A stretch of 64,000 nucleotides of DNA from DASRSS01 sp035765515 (GTDB lineage: Bacteria; Actinomycetota; Actinomycetes; Mycobacteriales; Jatrophihabitantaceae). The notes beneath the pieces are model-generated. The model was given only the letters and a program-made list of their open reading frames with translations. It had not been told where the DNA came from and made no database searches. Of the stretch, positions 60,932 to 64,000 are shown piece after piece. Both the position numbers and the translations under genes were made by a program. The stretch is from positions 5,722 through 69,721 of the forward strand of contig DASTXN010000068.1 of the NCBI GenBank assembly GCA_035765515.1, written 5' to 3'. The stretch's first letter is position 1; the number at the start of each line of letters is the position of its first letter.

Positions 60932-61753
60932 TCAGGCCTGCTCGCGCCGTTTTCGGGCCGCGTACCAGAGCGCGCCACCCACGGCCAGGCTGATGCCGAC
61001 GGCACCGGCGGTGACGCTCGGGTGTTCGGGGCGCAGCCCGGAGATCCGCTCGCGCAGCGGCACCGCGTTGGAGAACGTCAGCATCGGCCAATCGCGCTCG
61101 GCGGCGATCTTGCGCAGTGCGCGGTCGGCGTTCACCGCGAACGGGTGCCCGACCACCTCGAGCATCGGCAGATCCGTCGCGGAGTCCGAGTACGCGTAAC
61201 AGGCGGACAGGTCGTAGCCGCGCTCGGCGGCCAATTCCCTTATCGCCTCGGCCTTTCCGGGCCCGTACGCGTACAGGCTGATCTCGCCGGTGTACTTGCC
61301 GTCCTCGACGACCATGCGCGTTCCGATCGCGTGGTCGGCGCCGAGCATCGCGCCGATGGGAGCCACGACCTCCTCGCCGGACGAGCTCACGATCACCACG
61401 TCACGTCCGGCCGCCTTGTGCATGCCGATCAGGTCGACGGCCTCGTTGTAGACGATCGGGTCGATGATCTCGTGCAACGTCTCCGAGACGATCTCGCGGA
61501 CCTGGCTGACCTCCCACCCGGTGCACATGGCGGTGAGGTACTGGCGCATCCGTTCCATCTGGTCGGCGTCGGCCCCGGCGAGCGCGAACACGAACTGCGC
61601 GTAGGCGCTGCGCAGCACGGCACGGCGGTTGAGCAGGCCGCCCTGGTAGAACGGCTTGCCGAACGCCAGCACGCTGGACTTGGCGATGATCGTCTTGTCC
61701 AGGTCGAAGAACGCGGCGGTACGGGTGCCCGTGCCGCCCGGCTGTGAGACCAC
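60932..61753 (-). CDS. HAD-superfamily subfamily IB phosphatase (SerB-like, Rv3661 type)
   Basis: A 273-residue HAD phosphatase. Motif I is FFDLDKTIIA (two Asp), motif II is VIVSSSGEEV, motif III the lysine in GPGKAEAI and motif IV YSDSATDLPMLE. A hydrophobic helix near the C-terminus (AGAVGISLAVGGALWYAA) suggests a membrane anchor, which phosphoserine phosphatases lack. GTG 61753 lies 6 nt after a TATCCT box. Position and type match Rv3661 beside Ssd and Tad genes. Substrate unknown. Confidence 0.9.
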   Translation of the reverse strand: MVSQPGGTGTRTAAFFDLDKTIIAKSSVLAFGKPFYQGGLLNRRAVLRSAYAQFVFALAGADADQMERMRQYLTAMCTGWEVSQVREIVSETLHEIIDPIVYNEAVDLIGMHKAAGRDVVIVSSSGEEVVAPIGAMLGADHAIGTRMVVEDGKYTGEISLYAYGPGKAEAIRELAAERGYDLSACYAYSDSATDLPMLEVVGHPFAVNADRALRKIAAERDWPMLTFSNAVPLRERISGLRPEHPSVTAGAVGISLAVGGALWYAARKRREQA

Positions 61754-61759
61754 GCCGCG

Positions 61760-61765
61760 AGGATA
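61760..61765 (-). promoter_or_regulatory. -10 box TATCCT, leaderless start
   Basis: TATCCT on the minus strand ends 6 nt before the GTG at 61753; no ribosome site. Confidence 0.6.
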
Positions 61766-61803
61766 CGGACCGGCTCCGACTCGTTCCGCGCGGCGCGCGG
61801 CAG

Positions 61804-61831
61804 TTGTCCACAGGACGGCGTGTCGTCCACA
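61804..61831 (+). promoter_or_regulatory. Two DnaA-box-like 9-mers
   Basis: TTGTCCACA at 61804-61812 equals the DnaA box of GC-rich actinobacteria, and TCGTCCACA at 61823-61831 differs by one base. Both point the same way, 19 nt apart, in the gap between the HAD gene and the Ssd-like gene. Two copies are too few for an origin; regulation or chance remain possible. Confidence 0.4.
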
Positions 61832-61882
61832 GATCCGCAGCGGGCCTTGGCGGGCCGTCCCGTGGGGCGAAGCCTTTGCCGG

Positions 61883-62575
61883 GTGGGGATTCGCATCGGG
61901 GTGCTCGGAGGCAGCGGCGGCGCGGGGGCGTCGACGTTCGCCGCCGTGCTCGCGTGGGCGGCTCGCTTCGCGGGCGCGAGCCTGGTCGATCTGGACGGGA
62001 GCGGCGGCGGGATCGACGTCCTGCTCGGTATCGAGCGGGTGCCCGGTCCGCGCTGGTCCGATCTGCGGCTCGACGGTGGCCGGCTCGAATCCGGGCTGCT
62101 GCTCGGCGCGTTGCCCCGCTGGTACGGCGTGCCGGTGCTCGCCGCGGACCGCTCGCCGCCCGAGCGCGGCGTGCCCGGCGTGGTCGCGGCCGCCGCGCAG
62201 GCCGGCCCCGTGGTGCTGAACCTGCCGCGCGCGCCCGATCCCGTGCGGGCGGCCGCGCTGGACGGGTGTGACCTCGTCGTGTTGCTCGCCGCTGCGCGCG
62301 TCCCGGCGCTGGCGGCCGCGCGCGCGGTGCTGGCCGGCCTGCCCGATCCGTCCGCGCAAGCGATCGGCGTGCTGCTGCGAGCCGGCGACGTGCCGCTTGC
62401 GGACGCGGCCGCGCTGCTGGGCCGACCGGTGCTCGGCTGCCTGTCCGCGGGCCACCGGCCGGTCGAGCTTGCGGTTCGCCGCCCACCCCGCGCGCTGGCC
62501 CGCGTGGCGTCCGGGCTGCTGGACGGTGTCCAGCTTCATCTCACGCGTCCCGAGGAAATGGAGACCGATCGATGA
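61883..62575 (+). CDS. Ssd-like septum-site/MinD-type protein (Rv3660 type)
   Basis: A 230-residue MinD/ParA-like protein. The N-terminal loop GVLGGSGGAGASTFAA is a degenerate Walker A (Ala-Ser replacing the GK[T/S]), followed by ASLVDLDGSGGGIDVLLGIE (Walker A' DLD). It has no clear Walker B DxPP, so ATP hydrolysis is doubtful. The position upstream of tadA matches the Tad-locus protein called Ssd in mycobacteria, tied to septum control or pilus localisation. GTG 61883 gives the shortest sensible start; a GTG at 61820 would extend over a DnaA-like box. ATGA overlap with tadA. Confidence 0.83.
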   Translation: MGIRIGVLGGSGGAGASTFAAVLAWAARFAGASLVDLDGSGGGIDVLLGIERVPGPRWSDLRLDGGRLESGLLLGALPRWYGVPVLAADRSPPERGVPGVVAAAAQAGPVVLNLPRAPDPVRAAALDGCDLVVLLAAARVPALAAARAVLAGLPDPSAQAIGVLLRAGDVPLADAAALLGRPVLGCLSAGHRPVELAVRRPPRALARVASGLLDGVQLHLTRPEEMETDR

Positions 62576-63879
62576 CCGAGCTCGCGCTGGTCGAACGGGT
62601 GCGTGAGCGACTGGCCCGCACCGCGTCCGGTGACGCGGTCGCACCGTTCGCGGTGGAGACCGCGGTGCGCTCCGAGACCGGCGCGGTGGTCGACGACGTC
62701 GTGTTCGCCGCGCTGCGCGCGCAGGTGAGTGCGGAGCTGACCGGTGCCGGTCCGCTGGAGCACCTGCTGGCGATGCCGGGCGTGACGGACGTCCTCGTCA
62801 CCGCGCCGGACTCGGTCTGGATCGATCGCGGCCGCGGGGTCGAGCGCGTCGACGTCCGATTCCCGGACGACGGTGCCGTGCGCCGACTGGCCCAGCGCCT
62901 GGTCGCCGCGTCCGGCCGGCGGCTGGATGACGCCTGCCCTTACGCCGATGCGTCGCTGCCCGACGGCACCCGGCTGCACGCCGTGCTGCCTCCGCTGGTG
63001 CCGGCCACGACGCTGTCGTTACGGGTGCTCGCGCGGCGCCGGTTCGCCGTGGACGAGCTGATCCGGCAGGGAACGGTGCCGCCCGCGGCGGCGGGGTTCC
63101 TGCGGGCGGCCCTGCGGGCCCGGCTCGCGCTCGTGCTCAGCGGCGGCACCGGGACCGGCAAGACGACCCTGCTCGGTGCGCTGCTGGCCGAGGTACCTCC
63201 GTCCGAACGGCTGCTGGTGATCGAGGACGCCGCCGAGCTCGTCATCGCACACCCGCACGTGGTCCGGTTGGTCACCCGCGCCGCGAACCTCGAGGGCGCC
63301 GGGGCCGTCGGGTTGCGCGAGCTGGTGCGCCAGGCACTGCGGATGCGTCCGGATCGGCTGGTCGTCGGCGAGTTCCGCGGCGCCGAGATGGTCGAGCTGC
63401 TGGTAGCGCTGAACACCGGCCACGAGGGCGGGGCGGCCACGGTGCACGCGAACTCCGCTGCGGACGTCCCCGCCCGGCTCACCGCGCTCGGCGCCCTCGG
63501 CGGGCTGGCGCCCGAGGCCGTCGCTCCACTGGTGGCCAGCGCGCTGGACGTCGTGGTGCACCTGCGGCGGGCCGCGGACGGGCAACGCACGGTGGACGAG
63601 CTCGGCCTGCTGCGCAGACGGGCCGGCGAACTGGAGGTCGCGACGGTCTGGTCCAGCACGGGCGGGGTGGGCCGGGCAGTGGACGAGTTCGGCGAGCGGT
63701 TGGCCCGCCGCGGCGTCGTCCTGCCCGAGCTGCCCGACCCAGCCGCTGTGGACCAACGCGCGCCCGGCGCCGGCGGAGTGATCCGGATCGACGCTGTGGA
63801 CCCACCCGTGCCCGGCGCCGGCGGTGCGGTTCGGGTCGACGCTACGGCCGCGCCCGAGGAACGCGCATGGCCGCGCTGA
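62572..63879 (+). CDS. tadA: TadA-type secretion ATPase (CpaF family)
   Basis: A 435-residue type II/IV secretion ATPase that powers a Flp-type pilus or Tad export system. It has an N-terminal helical domain, LSGGTGTGKTTLLGAL (Walker A near 190), VIEDAAELV (Asp box), ELVRQALRMRPDRLVVGEFRG (Walker B and His region) and NTGHEGGAATVHANSA (His box). The last 45 residues are a 16-residue repeat (PGAGGVIRIDAV, PGAGGAVRVDAT) not usual in the family. Overlaps the Ssd-like gene by 4 nt and tadB by 13 nt. Confidence 0.92.
   Translation: MTELALVERVRERLARTASGDAVAPFAVETAVRSETGAVVDDVVFAALRAQVSAELTGAGPLEHLLAMPGVTDVLVTAPDSVWIDRGRGVERVDVRFPDDGAVRRLAQRLVAASGRRLDDACPYADASLPDGTRLHAVLPPLVPATTLSLRVLARRRFAVDELIRQGTVPPAAAGFLRAALRARLALVLSGGTGTGKTTLLGALLAEVPPSERLLVIEDAAELVIAHPHVVRLVTRAANLEGAGAVGLRELVRQALRMRPDRLVVGEFRGAEMVELLVALNTGHEGGAATVHANSAADVPARLTALGALGGLAPEAVAPLVASALDVVVHLRRAADGQRTVDELGLLRRRAGELEVATVWSSTGGVGRAVDEFGERLARRGVVLPELPDPAAVDQRAPGAGGVIRIDAVDPPVPGAGGAVRVDATAAPEERAWPR
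63762..63857 (+). repeat. 48-bp in-frame repeat at the end of tadA
   Basis: A 48-bp unit at 63762-63809 is followed directly by a second, diverged copy. It encodes APGAGGVIRIDAVDPP and VPGAGGAVRVDATAAP, a 16-residue repeat. Confidence 0.7.
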
Positions 63880-64000
63880 CGTGGCTCGCGCTCGCAGCGG
63901 CGCTGGCACTGCTGCCCGTGCCGCCGGTGGCGGTGCTGCGGGCACGTGCACTCGCCGGCGTTGCCGACCGGGACCGCGGTGCCCGCGGCGGGCAGGACGG
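63867..64000 (+). CDS. tadB: TadB-like pilus assembly membrane protein, 3' end outside the window
   Basis: ATG 63867, with GAGGAA upstream, starts a frame open to the right edge: AALTWLALAAALALLPVPP, a first membrane helix, then an Arg-rich loop (RARALAGVADRDRGARGG). Position after tadA, the overlap of 13 nt with it and the helix-first layout fit TadB. Only 44 codons are visible. Confidence 0.65.
   Translation, partial: MAALTWLALAAALALLPVPPVAVLRARALAGVADRDRGARGGQD

Overview
The window is high-GC DNA from an actinobacterium. Gene order at both ends matches, in mirror image and with every strand consistent, the Mycobacterium tuberculosis stretch Rv3659c to Rv3710 as I remember it: leuA / ask-asd on the left, then YqeY, metallophosphoesterase, PonA2-type PBP, two Get3/ArsA-like ATPases, RidA, metallo-beta-lactamase fold protein, Crp, small membrane protein, nth, CoA-type Nudix, MarP-type protease, epoxide-hydrolase-like protein, holin-like membrane protein, HAD phosphatase, Ssd-like protein and TadA on the right. 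No mycolic-acid genes are visible, so a non-mycobacterial actinomycete (for example a Frankiales/Jatrophihabitans-like lineage) is my guess; genus cannot be settled from this sequence.

Layout. 0-2.9 kb: end of an unknown gene, a symmetric repeat array, leuA with a leader peptide and attenuator. 2.9-4.9 kb: two GDP-mannose 4,6-dehydratase-type genes. 4.9-8.0 kb: aldehyde dehydrogenase, a stand-alone biotinyl protein and GABA aminotransferase (amine/GABA catabolism). 8.0-10.5 kb: a second repeat array, then aspartokinase and aspartate-semialdehyde dehydrogenase. 10.5-16.9 kb: an acyl-activating enzyme, an SDR reductase, an acyl carrier protein, peptide deformylase, a glycosyltransferase, a HHxxxDG acyltransferase and an MmpS-like membrane protein. 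16.9-40.6 kb: a large surface-polysaccharide locus with glycosyltransferases, UDP-galactopyranose mutase, PAPS sulfotransferase, seven methyltransferases, a hexapeptide acetyltransferase, two SGNH proteins, Wzx flippase, Wzy polymerase, a Wzz/BY-kinase, GDP-mannose 3,5-epimerase, a LAFTG wall-anchored protein and a DUF4012 protein. 40.7-43.6 kb: MFS pump, ECF sigma factor, VOC protein. 43.6-64 kb: tRNA-Pro and the conserved block.

Reading the locus together, it should build a sugar repeat unit that contains galactofuranose and GDP-mannose-derived sugars, carries methyl, sulfate and probably O-acyl groups, is flipped by Wzx and polymerised by Wzy under control of the BY-kinase. A smaller lipid- or acyl-conjugating set (activation enzyme, carrier protein, HHxxxDG transferase, MmpS-like protein) sits beside it. 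The most notable unexplained signals are the two quartet repeat arrays, CxxC...CxxC knuckles on the N-termini of three unrelated tailoring enzymes, and a recurring TANNNT box 6-8 nt before start codons that points to many leaderless transcripts.
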